Positions 11,032 to 23,805 of a stretch of DNA of 64,000 bases are shown in pieces. The stretch is taken from positions 2,232,001-2,296,000 of the forward strand of contig CM007992.1 of the NCBI GenBank assembly GCA_002189035.1. Direction: 5' to 3'. Source of the DNA: Utricularia gibba. Taxonomy: Eukaryota > Streptophyta > Magnoliopsida > Lamiales > Lentibulariaceae. How positions within the stretch are numbered: the stretch's first letter is position 1; every line of letters starts with the position of its first letter. A program made the translations under genes and the position numbers. The notes below the pieces were generated by a model. The model did not search any database, was not told the origin of the DNA, and was given only the letters and a program-made list of their open reading frames with translations.

Positions 11032-11918
11032 ATGGCTTTTCATGTTGAAGAAGAACACACAGAAGATTACCTTTTCAAGATAGTTCTGATGGCTGTTGCT
11101 AAATCGAATTTGCTCCCCATGTTTTCTAGAGATGAGTTTTATTCGAATTCCAAATCCGCTATAGGTCTTGAGTCTCAAACTCAGAAGATGGTAATCAACG
11201 GGAAGGAGGTTAAGGCACAAATCTGGGACAAAGCAGGGCAGGAGCGGTTTCGGGCAGTAACATCTGCATACTAACGAGGTGCAGTCGGAGCCCTTCTTGT
11301 CAATGACATTACCAGACGGCAGGACGTTTTAAAGTGTTGGGAGGTGGCTCAATTGAGCTGTATAGTAAGCAAGCCTGCTTTCCATTTGCTCATCTCCATG
11401 TTTGCTTGATTAAAGCTATGAGAACTCAGACAGAGGAGAATGAGCAATTTGTCCCGTCCCATATCCGTTTGTTGAAACAATAAACTACTGCAGATACAGA
11501 GCAATGTGCCGTTTGTTTATCAGATTCTGATGTGTCTATCCATCTGTCTTACTAGTTTCTCTTGAACAGCCCACTCGGACATGAATGTGGTAACAATATT
11601 GGTAGGAAACAAGTCCGATCTGAAAGATGCCCGTGAGGCGTCATGAGAAGAAGGCAAAAGCTTAGCCGAAGCAAAGACTATGTTCTTCACGAAACCTCGG
11701 CTTTCGATTCATCGAACGTGGCTGCTGCGTTTCGACAAGTCATGAAAGAAATCTTCGAAATCCTCAGTCGAAAGGTGATCCAATCTCAAGAACTGAAGGT
11801 TAAGGACCCTGGATGGATGGATGGGTGATGGGAAAACGGTAGTTTTGCAGGCTGATGTGAATCAGGATACAGATGGAGAAATCAAGAAAGGTGGTTGCTG
11901 TTCCTCATGGGAAGCAGG
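11032..11918 (+). pseudogene. RabA5-type small GTPase pseudogene, intron retained
   Basis: Rab GTPases of the plant RabA (Rab11) group direct vesicle traffic. The first part (11032 to about 11350) starts [19 protein letters not shown] and keeps the switch region [19 protein letters not shown] and RGAVGALLV. The second part (from about 11574) keeps SDMNVVTILVGNKSDLKDAR, then ETSAFDSSNVAAAF. The tail ends GGCCSS, the geranylgeranylated cysteine pair, at about 11911. Damage is clear: the P-loop GDSAVGKS has shrunk to AVAKS, there is a stop after TSAY (11272-11274), another stop near 11643, frameshifts near 11700 and 11828, and the stop after the CC motif is lost. A GT-AG intron (about 11350-11573) remains, so this is a decayed gene copy and not a retrocopy. 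Confidence 0.9.
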
Positions 11919-12337
11919 CCTGCGAACTTCGATTGTTATTCCATTTGGGCACGGTGGTGGTTACTTTCTATACTGCTTCATCCTATACCACTTCAGGCGT
12001 ATGCATATCAGCTCCACCATTTTCATACATCGAAGCGAACGCCATGAATTTACGTGCATCGTGATGACAATAACACGCACAAGAACGAGGAATACAATCC
12101 CAACTATAACTCCAAACTACGACTGAAACATGAAGAAAGGAGAAAAATGCCTTTCTTATGGGAGGAGGGGAAGAAAAAAGTTCCTCCCTTCTGGTCAAAA
12201 TTGAAATGCATAAACCCTAACATTAAAAACCCCGCTTTCAAAATTCTGGCTGCACGGTGTCGTGGGCTCCCGGCGCCGTGCTCAAGCAGCAAAATTTCAT
12301 GTGTATTCCTTGTGTGGCACCATTCAGTCTCTTGTAA
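11919..12337 (+). promoter_or_regulatory. upstream region of thymidine kinase gene
   Basis: About 420 bases between the Rab pseudogene tail and the thymidine kinase start. It presumably holds the promoter and 5' leader of that gene. I see no clear TATA box close to the start codon; the sequence just upstream of the ATG is pyrimidine-containing and moderately GC-rich. Confidence 0.4.
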
Positions 12338-13827
12338 ATGCTCAGGATTTGCAGAATGACATCACTCCTCACTCGCGGCCCTGTTTTCTCGAGCTCCGCC
12401 GCTTCAGTGGGAGATGTTAGACCCCTTAGCTTCTGCTTCCAGCGACCATTTCTACTCTGCCCGTCATCTGGCCAAAAGCCCCGTAAAAATTACAGCTCTC
12501 TTATGCTGCGGTCCAAAATTCACATGGGGTCTAATAGTGCGATCCCTGCGGTTTATTGTCGAAGTCGAGGTTTCCATGTTGAAGGCCGGGCTTCGGGCGA
12601 GATTCACGTTATCGTGGGACCTATGTTCGCTGGGAAAACTACCACCTTACTGAAAAGAATGAAGGCTGAGAGCAGCAATGGCAGGTCCAATTCACAGTGT
12701 TCTGCTTGAGTTTTCTTCATATGCTTTGCTTGATTCAGTTAATTCATTGGCTGTTTCGATTGCTTTTTGTGGGATTCACCATCATGTTTATCGGGATACT
12801 GCAATATAGGAGCTCACAGCAATAGTATGCTGCTGTTATTATTTCAGAGTTTTGGCACTCTCCACTATGTTATGACGGAATGCATTGCGTATGTAAGAAA
12901 AGGGTAGGCAGATGATTTGTGTTTATTGGCGGTTTCTAGAAAAAAAAAATAGAAGAACTGAATCACCAAATGTTGATTCTTTGTAGACTGCTCTAGATAC
13001 TGACATGTTGAAGCTGCCGACTTGAATATTGATAATGTGTTCTCTTGATTGTTCAACTTGGCTTTGCACTGTTCCACGCTTAATCTTATCTCAGCTTACA
13101 ACTTCAGGAGCGTTGCGATAATCAAATCTGACAAGGATACAAGGTATGAAAGAGACTCAATTGTGACACACGATGGCGAGAGTTTGCCCTGCTTGCCATT
13201 AGCAGACCTGCTGTCCTTCAGAGAGAAGCTTGGAATCGAAGCATACGAAAAGGTACCTGCTTTCGAGTGCTGGGGGTTTTATGTGGCCGTAATGTGCCCC
13301 TCAGGTCCCTCGGGTTTCTTCAAATCTTGACTCTTTCTTTCTAACTCGTCCTGATAACTCGATGGCAGTTGGAGGTGATTGGTATTGATGAAGCCCAGTT
13401 CTTTGATGACCTCTATGATTTCTGCTGCAAAGCTGCAGATCTGGATGGGAAGACTGTCATAGTCGCCGGGTTAGATGGCGATTTTCGAAGGTAGCACCTC
13501 CCTTTAGCAATGTACATCGCCATAATTTGCATTAGACTGATATGACCTTCCCTTCGCTTCCCAAGGAGGAGGTTTGGATCAGTTCTGGATGTCATCCCTA
13601 TCGCTGATACGGTCACAAAGTTAACCGCACGATGCGAGGTTTGCGGCGATCGGGCCTTCTTTACGCTGCGCAAGACTGGCGAGACGAAAACCGAACTCAT
13701 CGGCGGGGCTGAGGTGTACATGCCCGTGTGCCGGAAACACTACGTGAATGGGCAGGCAGTTAAAGAAGTTGCAAAGGCTGTGGTGGAGTCGCAGTCAAAG
13801 CAGCCTGTCTCAGCTTCGTTGGTGTGA
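12338..13827 (+). CDS. thymidine kinase (TK1 type), four exons, organelle-type leader
   Basis: Phosphorylates thymidine with ATP to dTMP in the nucleotide salvage pathway. Model: join(12338..12684,13108..13252,13369..13490,13566..13827), 291 residues, every intron GT-AG and all phases consistent. The P-loop GPMFAGKT is at residues 94-101, DEAQFF at 171-176 and GLDGDFRR just before the last intron. The zinc site is CEVC (228-231) and CRKH (260-263); [13 protein letters not shown] is the conserved lasso region. About 90 residues before the kinase core are rich in Ser, Arg and aromatic residues and low in acids, as expected for a plastid or mitochondrial transit peptide, like the organellar plant TK1b. 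A second ATG at 12356 is an alternative start (285 residues). All catalytic motifs are intact, so it looks functional. Confidence 0.93.
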
Positions 13828-14101
13828 TCATTCATCGGCGCCACCGCCGGAATAGGTTCTTGGATGTGAATTTACGATTCAAACCTTAGTCTCAAGATGC
13901 AGCCTTTTATTTTTGTAGTTGCTGTATGTAGAAATTGTGAAAATTGATGATTGCCGGTCAAAGCGTGTGGTTGTTAGTTGTCTCTCGTCTCCAAATCTCA
14001 AGTTCCATTTGCCAACTACGACTCCTTCAACACCCAACGGACAGACAGCCACCTTAAGAGGACTTGAAACAAAAGGCGGCGAATTTGAATAATCGGCGAC
14101 C

Positions 14102-14737
14102 ATGGAGAACAAGCACAAGTTCAAGTTTCTACCGAAGGCTCTATCCTTCCAGAGCCGCCTCTCGCCGGAGAGGAACCCCCACCGCCAACCAGCCCATATC
14201 AGAAACGGGTTCTCCGGACCGATTCCGCCGTTGATACCTCGTCGGAGATCTGCCAGATTAGCGGTGGAGCAAGAACCAACCTCCCCGAAGGTCTCCTGCA
14301 TCGGACGGGTCAGGTCCAGGAAGAAGAAGAAGATGAAGAACAATAACAACAGGAACGGCAGCAGCAATAACAAGAAGAAGGCCTCGTGGATCAATTTGCT
14401 GTTCTGGATAAAAAAGGAGAAGAAGAAACAGGTCTTGGATCAACGTGCCCCACCGCGGCCGCCGCCACCGCAGGATGAGGAGTTCGAGGCGCCCCGCCTG
14501 AGCCAGTTGAAGAAATTCGCCAGCGGCCGTGATACCTTATCCGGATTCGATTGGAGAAACATAGAGACTCGGTCGCCGGAGAGGCAGAGCAACGGAGACG
14601 ATGACGTCATCATCCCGTTCTCGGCGCCGATGCTCGGAAGCCTCCGAGTGGGCTCGGTATCGGAGCCCAGAAATGAAATTAGTTTATGGAAAAGGCGAAC
14701 AATGGCCCAGCCCAAACCTCTTCATTTGAACCCGTGA
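14102..14737 (+). CDS. syringolide-induced protein 14-1-1-like, single exon
   Basis: A 211-residue basic protein with no enzyme domain. Recognition rests on the N-terminal KFKFLPKALSFQSR, the conserved block EPTSPKVSCIGRVR (about residues 59-72) and the later SGRDTLSGFDWRN (about 140-152). These blocks mark the plant family named after a soybean transcript induced by the syringolide elicitor; its molecular role is unknown. In between are a Lys/Asn-rich stretch and a Pro-rich segment, probably disordered. A near-C-terminal IIPFSAPML segment may be a second conserved block. The ATG at 14102 is the first in frame and directly precedes the conserved start. The Lys runs could target the nucleus, which is an inference only. 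Confidence 0.8.
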   Translation: MENKHKFKFLPKALSFQSRLSPERNPHRQPAHIRNGFSGPIPPLIPRRRSARLAVEQEPTSPKVSCIGRVRSRKKKKMKNNNNRNGSSNNKKKASWINLLFWIKKEKKKQVLDQRAPPRPPPPQDEEFEAPRLSQLKKFASGRDTLSGFDWRNIETRSPERQSNGDDDVIIPFSAPMLGSLRVGSVSEPRNEISLWKRRTMAQPKPLHLNP

Positions 14738-15878
14738 CGCAAATTCCACTGTTTTCTTTTTCTTTTGATAATTAAATGTATTTTTCTTTTCAATGGAAAA
14801 AAATAAAAAAATGAAGCGCCAACGAAATATGGCAATTGTGCGACGTCTTAATGATTATTCGAATGCCCCCCTTTGAAATTCATCAAACTTTGCTGTTATG
14901 AATTATAGTGTTATATAATTAGAAATAAGAAAACTAGTTATTACAATCCACCACATCTTGCATAATGAATTTTCAGTCAAAACGACATCGATTAATCCAT
15001 AACATTGAAATGGAATCAGAGATTTTGGTGAAACACAGATGTTTCACTAGCGGGAGGAGGCATGGTGGTTCTCAATTCTCACCCCCTTATCAACCATGCC
15101 ACAGGTAGCTTCACTATGAAACACCATATTTGTCTGCAACAGTAGCTAGTTTATGATCAGATGAAGCAGGTGAAGTCTTCCGTCCCCACGTAAGTTGATT
15201 CGGGCTCATTAACTCCAATGATGCGGCTGGCTTGAGGGGCTAGCAGGGCTATGAGAGATAATACATTGGCTTCCTTGAACGATATGCAAATCAATTATGA
15301 GGATCCTACTCTCAATATCACTTGATGATGACGTTGGACGAAACATGAGCAAACTGAAGTGTGGGAAGATTTCGGGCTCCCTCGACTTTTTTACCTCTGT
15401 CAGATACCTGAGGTTTACATTTTATCCTATTAATACAGTTTATTTGCATTTTAACTTACTAATAACATTTATTTACAGTTTACTTTTCTTAAAATTTTTT
15501 ATCAAATAGTGTGTTAATTTTTCTTTTTTTATTGCGCATGTGATGAGCAATTCCTTGGGGACTCATCGAAATTGAATTCAAGGGTTTGCAGAGATTGCAC
15601 CTTGGTGAATTCATCCTTGAAGGGAGCACCATTGAGCCATGCTGAATCATTTAAGGCATTATAGAATAGAAATTGATCTTTATTGGAGAAAGATCAATGG
15701 ATAAATAAGAAAGGAGAGCAGCAAACAAACTCACTTACAAAAACCAAGATATAAAAAGTTGGAGGATAATTCAAAATATCCTACTCACACATACCATGGT
15801 TAACACACATGTTTACTTAAAGATTCATAAGATCTTGCTAACTATATATGGAAATCTCAATCGCAATTTGTAAAGAGG
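14738..15878. other. intergenic, no gene seen
   Basis: AT-rich spacer downstream of the 14-1-1-like gene; its first part should contain that gene's 3' UTR. Short imperfect hairpins occur near 15030-15055 (GTGAAAC/GTTTCAC arms) and 15060-15105 (GGCATGGT/ACCATGCC arms). No coding motif was recognised. Confidence 0.55.
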
Positions 15879-18171
15879 TGATAACACATATTTTTTAGTC
15901 AATTTATAAAATTAATGTGTTTGATAATTAAATTGACGTATTTTGATAATATTAGCATTGTTTGTATTTTTATGTACAATGGTGAACGAAACAGATGATT
16001 TGACTCACAATATATACAAAATCATAGGGCACATAGAGGGTACGGTCCCCGAAGAGACGGGGCCGGTGATGTTGTTTTGTCGCCTTCCAGATATAAGAAA
16101 GGAACATGATTGATTATTTCAGATGCCCACAATATCTAGATTTAACTAAATTACGGACATTCAAAATAATGATTATTTTCTGCTTCAAAATGCTACTATT
16201 AATTTTAGTTAGAATTTAAAATATAATTAAGTTGTGATTCTGCATTCTATTAGAACACCACATACAATCTTCTCAATTTCATTATAATTTTTCATTTGAA
16301 TTGTATTTTATATGCATTAAATTTATAAATTTATTTGATATGAAAATTTTTTAAAATTGCACAACTTGAAAATTTTCATTTATAAAGAGTATTGGAATCA
16401 TTGAATAAAAGAATGGATCTAAGCAACCAACCATTTATTAATTCTACTTGTAACATTGTTTTTTAAAATGAGGAAATCCGAAAAACAACTTTTATATCAT
16501 TCAATTCATTTTCAGTGCTTAACATTGCAACGTGTGATCTCTCCAATCGGTATCTATGTAATCGATCATCCCTCTTGATCATTTATTGATCCTGTTTTCT
16601 TTCACACTTCTGCAAATTCCATTGGTTAGTCATGTCAACCAAAAACTCTGTAGTTTTCGGGAGTTTTTCCACCATTCTAAAGGCTTCTAAGTTTTTTAGA
16701 GTTCTATCCATCACATTAACTAGGTTAAGGCATTGAAAAACTGGTAGCACATAGTTTTTAGTGTTTTTAAATTAGAAAATTAGTGGTATTATGCTATTAA
16801 AATAGAATTTTATTAAGTATTTAATATTTTTACAAATGGCAACACGATTTTAATGTTTTATTACAAATTGTAACTAAATCTTTGATTTAAACCATGTTCT
16901 GAAAAATTTTTGAAAACTGTTTTTACTTTTCAAAATTATTTTAGAAAAGTAGAAACAATAATTAAAAGTAACCAACTTTTTCTAAAATAATTTTTGTAGT
17001 ATAAATTTAAAAGTATTTTTGATGGAATTACTTTTACAATTGAAATTATTTTAGAATAAAACTATTTTTATTTTTGAAAAGTATAAATAGATTTAAAAAT
17101 TTCCAAAACACTGCTTCAGTCTCAATTTTAATTTAATCTTTTTAATTAGAGTTATGCAGCATATTTTTAGTAAATCAAACCCCAAGAAGCCAATAGTGCA
17201 TACGACATGAGTAGGAAAATGGAGACAAAATGAGAGATAAAAGATAAAAGGGAAAAAAGATAAATACCAAATCTCTAGAAGATGATAAAAATAAGAGTTT
17301 TGGAAGAAAAGGAGAAGAGAGAATAATATCAGGTATAGCTTGGCAGAACAACAAGAAGGGAGAGGGTTTGGAGAAGAAATTTGAAAAACAATGAAAGAGA
17401 AAGGGGTGAATTTAAGAAATCAGCTCATTTTTGAAGATTTTTTTATGAAGAATATTACTTCTAACATAAACTAAATTACAAGCATTTTAACATTTCATGT
17501 GGAAACTGTTTCCGTTTATGCTATTGTTTATTTCCTTCTTATCAAACTACAACTTGAAAATTATTGATTTTCTTTTATGAAATTGTTTTATTCTTTGCAG
17601 TTAAACACCAAATGATGTCTTGTAGCCAAAAAGAAGTGGGTATGATTATTAATTATTTGACCATACTAACTAGATTATCACATTAATTCATTATCAAATT
17701 ACAATAGATTTAGGGGGAGAAGAAGTGATTTGTTCATTCTAAGACAAACCTAACTGTACATAGGCTAAGGTCACTAAGAATAAAGGATTTAGATACAATT
17801 GAACATTTTATTTTATTTGATGAATGATTTTTAATTTGGATGAAATATAATAATGATTATACTACTCTTATATGCCTTAAAATATCACATTATTTTTTTT
17901 TCTAAACTGTAATCTGATTTGCATGTTTATTGTTTTTATTATATCTTATCATTAAATTGTGTTAGTCCTAATTTAGATTTAATATTCAATGATGACGAAA
18001 CAAAATAATTAGACTTCACACAACAAATATCTCGCTCTTCATATTCAATTATAATTTATTATTATCGAATTTGATTGATGTTTAATTGAAAATTAAATTT
18101 ATAAATTTATTTGATATTGAGAATTGATAATTGTACAACAACATGCAAAATTTCTCATTTATCAAAAGCTG
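15879..18171 (+). repeat. possible decayed non-coding LTR element or paired LTR remnants
   Basis: The left edge reads TGATAACACATATTTTT, the same start as the LTR-like block at 41585. Two stretches inside, about 16260-16395 and 18030-18171, share the 3'-end consensus AAATTTATAAATTTATTTGA followed by a TTTATCA-like end. A purine tract GGGGGAGAAGAAG near 17713-17725 looks like a polypurine tract. Together these suggest a small, non-coding LTR element of about 2.3 kb. I found no coding domain, no clear primer binding site and no clean target duplication (AGAGG versus AAAGC), so this is tentative. Confidence 0.35.
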
Positions 18172-19450
18172 TAGGTGGAGACCAAAACATTGGTAACTTG
18201 GAAAAACAACAAAAATTGAGGATGCTTTCATAGTATCAGAAATGGATGAAGGTGCATAAAGTTAAAAGAATTATGAGCATTTGCTCATCCTAAGGCTTGT
18301 GAGTTGACCTTCATCTACCAACAACCGGCCCTTATCTTCTCTTTATTACTTCTGATAAAAAACTGACGGATTTGACGTAGTTTTCCTTCGGCATGGTATG
18401 GCCATATCTTCACTACCTTGGCAATATGTACCTCTATTTTCAAGAAAGTATCCGATCAACCTCGTACAACGTGACAAGATGACAGGTCAGCATTATCCGA
18501 TGACAACCGTTTTATTATCTTCTCTTTATTACTCGAGAGAGCGGCCCTCTTGTCCGGTTGCTCGTCATAGGCAAAAGGCTTGTAATATCTTCTTGTATCT
18601 GTAACTCTTGTCGGGTTGGTCTTTCAAAGATTTTTATTATCGGTCATTTAGTTGAATCTTCTTGTAGCTGCTCTTGTGAGGCAGGGGCTTATCCCGAAAA
18701 TTACTTGGAAAATTTGGAAATTATTTTCCCTTATCTTGAACACTAGCCTTATCAGCCATAGTCAAAGGTTGGCATAACCTAAGGGTTCAATCTTTTTCAA
18801 AGAAGTAATATTTTCTTAGGTTCCACACGGACCCGATTCAAAAGTTGACATAGGCTGAAGATTCAATCTTTTTCTTACGCGCAGGTGATTGTACACTCGC
18901 GTGGACATGCAAAGAGCGAATAGCCTGATGAGGCATATTATTCAAGAATGACGCATGATGCCCGACAAGGGAAGAGCGTCTCCCTCTCGAGCATCTTCTC
19001 GATATAGGACACTTGGTGTGTTAGATACATCACCTGGGTTAAATGCATTTGGGATCCACATCGTTTCCGCTCCCATCCCGAATATTTTCGTGACCTCAAA
19101 AATGCCTTGAGCTCCTACGATCGATATTCTTACGAACTATGGACTTTTGGGACGAAGATTTCATGAGAATAACGAGATGGAAGAAGAGTAAAATTTAGAG
19201 AAATATAAAATTTATTATAGCAATTACACAACGAATGTCATGGATGAAGATGATTTTTAGTTATTCATACTACTTGTTTTATGTCTTCTTTGGTATATTA
19301 TGAATTTGTTTATGGGTTTTATATTATAGCTTTATTAGTAGCCAAAATTTACGATAATAAAACTATTCAAAAAGACGATCGATTCTGGTATCATCTGGCG
19401 TAGATAAGAACCCATCATCTTGAGTTGCTTTTCACCCTTGAAAACTATAA
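18172..19450. other. repeat-like intergenic DNA, unclassified
   Basis: More GC-balanced than its surroundings. The 15-mer ATCTTCTCTTTATTA occurs at about 18333 and again at about 18515. The phrase GGTTCAATCTTTTTC near 18785 recurs imperfectly near 18865, preceded in both cases by a TTG(G/A)CATA block. Such internal repeats resemble worn LTR sequence, but no ends, primer site or coding domain could be identified. Confidence 0.4.
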
Positions 19451-22400
19451 TATCATTTTGGAGAGTTGGATGATAGGGGAGTGTTGGAGACCATCCAACT
19501 TATAGCACCTAACGTAGTTCAGTGGGAAAGAAGATTTCGATTCTCCTATCTCTCCTTTTTCTTTTGCACCGTTATGGGAGAAGCTCATTTTGATTATAAA
19601 TTAGGGTTGCTTAATTTATTTGAGCAGGGTTGAAAAACTTGTTTCATATTGTGTCCTCAATGAGTTTTTGGAGTTGCCAATCATCTTCCTCCTAAATCTA
19701 TCACCATCAACATTCAATGAACATAAAGCGTGTTTGTTTCACCTTTTCTCAATTCCTACACCTTCTATCCACCTCACCCTATGAGTATTTCAAAAGCAAC
19801 CAGTCCTTCATGAACAAAAATGTGAATCTTTTTTTTTTTTTCAACCATTCACAAAAAAAGGAATTGATAAGAATCCCAAAATTAAAAGCATGAATCATTT
19901 CAAGAAAATGTCAATCCTCGACTACCGGGTGTCCATCCTCGAGGGATGGTTTGCAAATCTATTCATCCCTTTGATTTTATACTTTTATATAAATTATAGC
20001 ATAAATTTAAATTATAATATAATCAATATAAAGGTATTTTGTTTATTTATTGAGTGAACAAAATCTTTTTTAAAACTCATATCATTAACCATGTTTTTTT
20101 ATTTGAATCTTCGGCACAATTTAAAAAGTCATAATCCATTTAGGATCTTATGTTTCATAAATGATATCATGAATCTTTATGTAAATTTTGACACGAACAC
20201 GCCTATGTTTGCAAAAATGCCACACAGTAAGCGATGTCCGTGTAGTTTTTTTTATCCAGTTTAAGTTTAGGATTTAGGGTTACACATGCGCGACTTATGC
20301 ATAAACGGTGCTCGTGTGAATATTCATTTTTATATGACACCTTTCGAGATGATCTTAGTGACTCTCGGCCTCACATACACGTTGTTATGCTCTCCACGGA
20401 TAGTCACACATCTATGCTTGCGACAGCCAAATTCAGATATTTACACCCATAAGGATAAAGAACATAGAACAATTCTTCAATTTCTTGACTGTGTATTCAC
20501 GTTGCTTGCTGGGTAGATGCAACTTTGATGTAAAAATACAATATGTATGAAGAGAGTGTAAACAGGTATGAAAGTGAGTTTTTCTTTTCTTCAATTTTGA
20601 AGAATTGAGTTACAGCAAGTTACAGCGAAGAGCTCGTTACTTATAGGGAAATTCATATGCTTTTTTTTTTTTTTTGGACCGTTAGAGACGTGTATGGATG
20701 GCCTTTGCATTAATTCCGTTTCTAGCCATTGCATATCTGTAGATTTCCTCTTGGATTTTCTTCTTCATCAATGTGGTTTGCAGTTGATTCTTCTGATTTG
20801 TTTGATTGGAGCAGTTTGCTTGTAATTTCCTTCTCAGGTTGCATCAACAAAGGAGACATAAAATCAGACAAGATTAGACTTGCTCCTATACACATAAGTC
20901 ATGGTTGAGTTTTTGTGACAGTTTCCAATTTGGGTCACTTGAAAACCATTCGAAAAGAAAGTTTACTATAATTTTCTAATTAGGGACATAGAAAATATGT
21001 TTATCATCGTGTAAGGATGTGCTAGAGCTTTTGAATGTGATCTTATATAAATAATACCACACCGGCACAACTTATGCATAAATGTTAGGGAATTTGATAT
21101 GAGCCCGTATGTGGTGAGGGCAGAGTGAGGTGGGGAATCTTCATACGGATGTGGGTTATTGTTAAAACTCAAATTCCTAACTTTACAAACCAAGGCCTTG
21201 ATATCATGTTCCTAGGCAAAGAACATAAGACCCTATTATCTTACTAACTCATGGAAACTATTGTTACAAGACTGAACTCCAAAACTCATATTCATAAGGA
21301 AATTAGGCACATTTCAGTGAACAATAAATTTTCATTTCATTCAAACTATCATACAAGATCAAGGAGGAACACAAGAAAATTATTCACATATCCCATAACA
21401 AAACATGGTGTGAAGCCATGTTTAGTCCTCTCTACAAAACTCTCTAATTAGACACAAGGCTTAAAAAGTACGTGGATACAACCTAGAAATTACAAGAAAC
21501 TCCTTACTCTATGACTTGGACCAGTACCTAGTGTTCTATTTCCATTTTATTTCCCAAAAAAATTAGTGATTAAGACACTGAATACAACATAAAACAATCA
21601 AGAAGAACATGTAATGTAAGCATGTAACTATTTAAAATTCAAGTTAATTTGGAAATAAAAAATAACCAATAACAATGAGCATGCAATGTCACTTAGTTAT
21701 GCTATCATTGAAATGTATGAGTGCACCACTTTAATCTCGGTAACTTCAATCTGGCAATCTTAGACACCAGGATTAAAAGGTTCTTTTCGTTCTGGTATCA
21801 TGAAATCAGTAAAAGAGTGCTATTTCTTTTACCAATTTCACTTGATTGCATTCTCTTTATCTTTTTTTTTTCAATTCCTCAACTTTATACCATTTGGTGT
21901 TTATAACTCTATGAGTAGTTTTCTCAAGCATGATTAACAAAAAAACATATTCGTCCACAATTCCCTCAAAAGTCTTCTACATCGTGTAGTCTCACACTAC
22001 CTTGACTCATAAACATAGCATAACAGCCATGTACACAATAATTATATTTTATGAACTTTTATTTATTCAAAAATTATAAAATATTTTTCAGTTAAAAGCT
22101 ATCAAGCATGGCTTTCTCTATAAAAAAAAAAACTCATCAAAATCCGAGCACCCAATAGAAAATTGCAAAATTTTAAAAGTTAAACTCAGAAATCAATCTT
22201 TGAGATTCAATAGTTTTGAAAGGTTTTAAAAGAAAATTCATAGCTTTCTTCTTCAAACTCCAAACCACGAAATTCTTTTTTGAAACATGACAACACTGAA
22301 CAAAATACAAAACTCATAAGTATCATAGTTCAACAATCATAGTCAATCAATACAAAAAAATTATAAAACATAGAAGCAGTCATATAAGTACAGATTTATA

Positions 22401-22958
22401 TGTAAAACATGAAGTAGAAATCAAAACTCATCATTTCGCAATGATTCTCCTTGTTGACAGACTTCCAAGTGTTATCACTTTTTTTTTTCTGCCTGAAAAT
22501 GCTTCTCCTTCTGATATATTATCTTCCTAATACCAATAAAGCTTATCTATATATCTTGACAATAAAATACATGTTTTCAAATATATTCTCTTTTTTCCTT
22601 CTTTCAATCCAAATGTTGAACATGAAATACCTAATAGTTGACATCACTCATACTTGTGTGCTATTTTTGAATGTGTATGTTTTTCAATTTTTAGTACTAA
22701 TTTAAATAAAAAATAGGTTATATTATTATTTATTTAAAAAAATATTTGGATTTGTAATATTAGAAAATATATTGAAATTCCTATTAAATTTATATATTTT
22801 TTAAAAATTTTATCTCAAAAATATATTTTGTTATTAAATAAATTTTTTTATTATAAACAGTATTTCAGAAATATAATTTCAATACATCAAACGAAATACA
22901 TATAAACAACAATAATTATTTTTTTTAAAAAAGACTATTCAACCAATCTTTATCAAAT
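19451..22958. other. AT-rich intergenic DNA, no gene seen
   Basis: A long AT-rich stretch with poly-T runs near 19832 and 20661, and a plant telobox-like AGGATTTAGGGTT near 20268. Open frames here are short, low in complexity and without family motifs. I see no RNA gene or transposon end. Confidence 0.5.
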
Positions 22959-23357
22959 ATGACTAATTTGCTAATATTAATTTTGGAGTGGGTTACTTTG
23001 GTAACACGTGTCTACCACAGAGGACAGTTATATGCTGGCGACTATTCTTGCCTAATCTCTAATGTTACACGAACACCCCTCGATGATTTGAAAGAAAAGT
23101 CGTTGAGAGTCACTAGAGCGGTATCCAAACTCCTTGACTTTTCTAGTTCGGTGTACAGACAAAAGTGGCGGGCCATTTTAAGGTTAAACCATACCGAGAA
23201 CAACTTGGGAGGTGCTTTGGGCTTTATTATGCCCAATTCATTGAACTCCATGGATCATCTAAGCCAAGAATATCTAATGCATGCCCAAACCCATGGATTA
23301 GGCTTCCCAAATCAAGATGGAAGTCCAATGGGCATACATAGCATAGGTAAAGTATAA
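22959..23357. other. 132-codon open frame of unknown nature
   Basis: The frame 22959-23357 is open for 132 codons on the plus strand, with a shorter open frame overlapping on the minus strand. The stretch is distinctly richer in GC than its flanks. The translation has no recognised domain. The base composition change suggests a fragment of a different origin, for example part of an LTR or a captured gene piece. I would not call it a gene. Confidence 0.3.
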
Positions 23358-23805
23358 AAAGAAATCAGATCTAGCCGAGAACAAATTGTTGCGTGCCCTA
23401 AAAAATTAAAAGTACGTGAAAAATACTTTTTTATAAGTACAAAAATTCAAAATGTGTTATGAGCATTAAAAAATCCTTAAGATATTTCCGAAAGCACTAG
23501 CGAATTCTTTCAAGAGAGGCAAACAAAATAATGAAGGTTTCGGAAAGTCAACCCAACATTTTTGGAAGGAAACACTACTAAGCTTTAGAAATTAAATGAG
23601 TTGGAAGAGGAAATGTGGTGAAATAAATATTCAAAATGAAGACAAAAAATTTCTTAAAGCACTTGGGTAATTAAATAGATCAAGTGATATTTTGAGCCCT
23701 TCGTATTCGATCATTTAGTGATACTCAATGATGTTGAAAACCTACATTCACCTCCTCTTCACTCACAATCATACTCCCAAAACTTTCACTCCAATTCTCA
23801 TCACT
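23358..23805. other. AT-rich spacer, no feature seen
   Basis: Spacer between the unknown open frame and the TIR-flanked repeat. No coding motif or repeat end recognised. Confidence 0.45.

Noticed and set aside
13879-14394. 171-codon minus-strand frame with hydrophobic start
   Set aside because: It overlaps the 14-1-1-like gene in antisense. The hydrophobic part is the complement of its Lys-rich codons.
20266-20282. Telomere-like AGGATTTAGGGTT
   Set aside because: A single unit only; no array, so at most a chance telobox.
22451-22705. 84-codon hydrophobic frame
   Set aside because: Produced by T-rich DNA; no promoter, domain or splice context.
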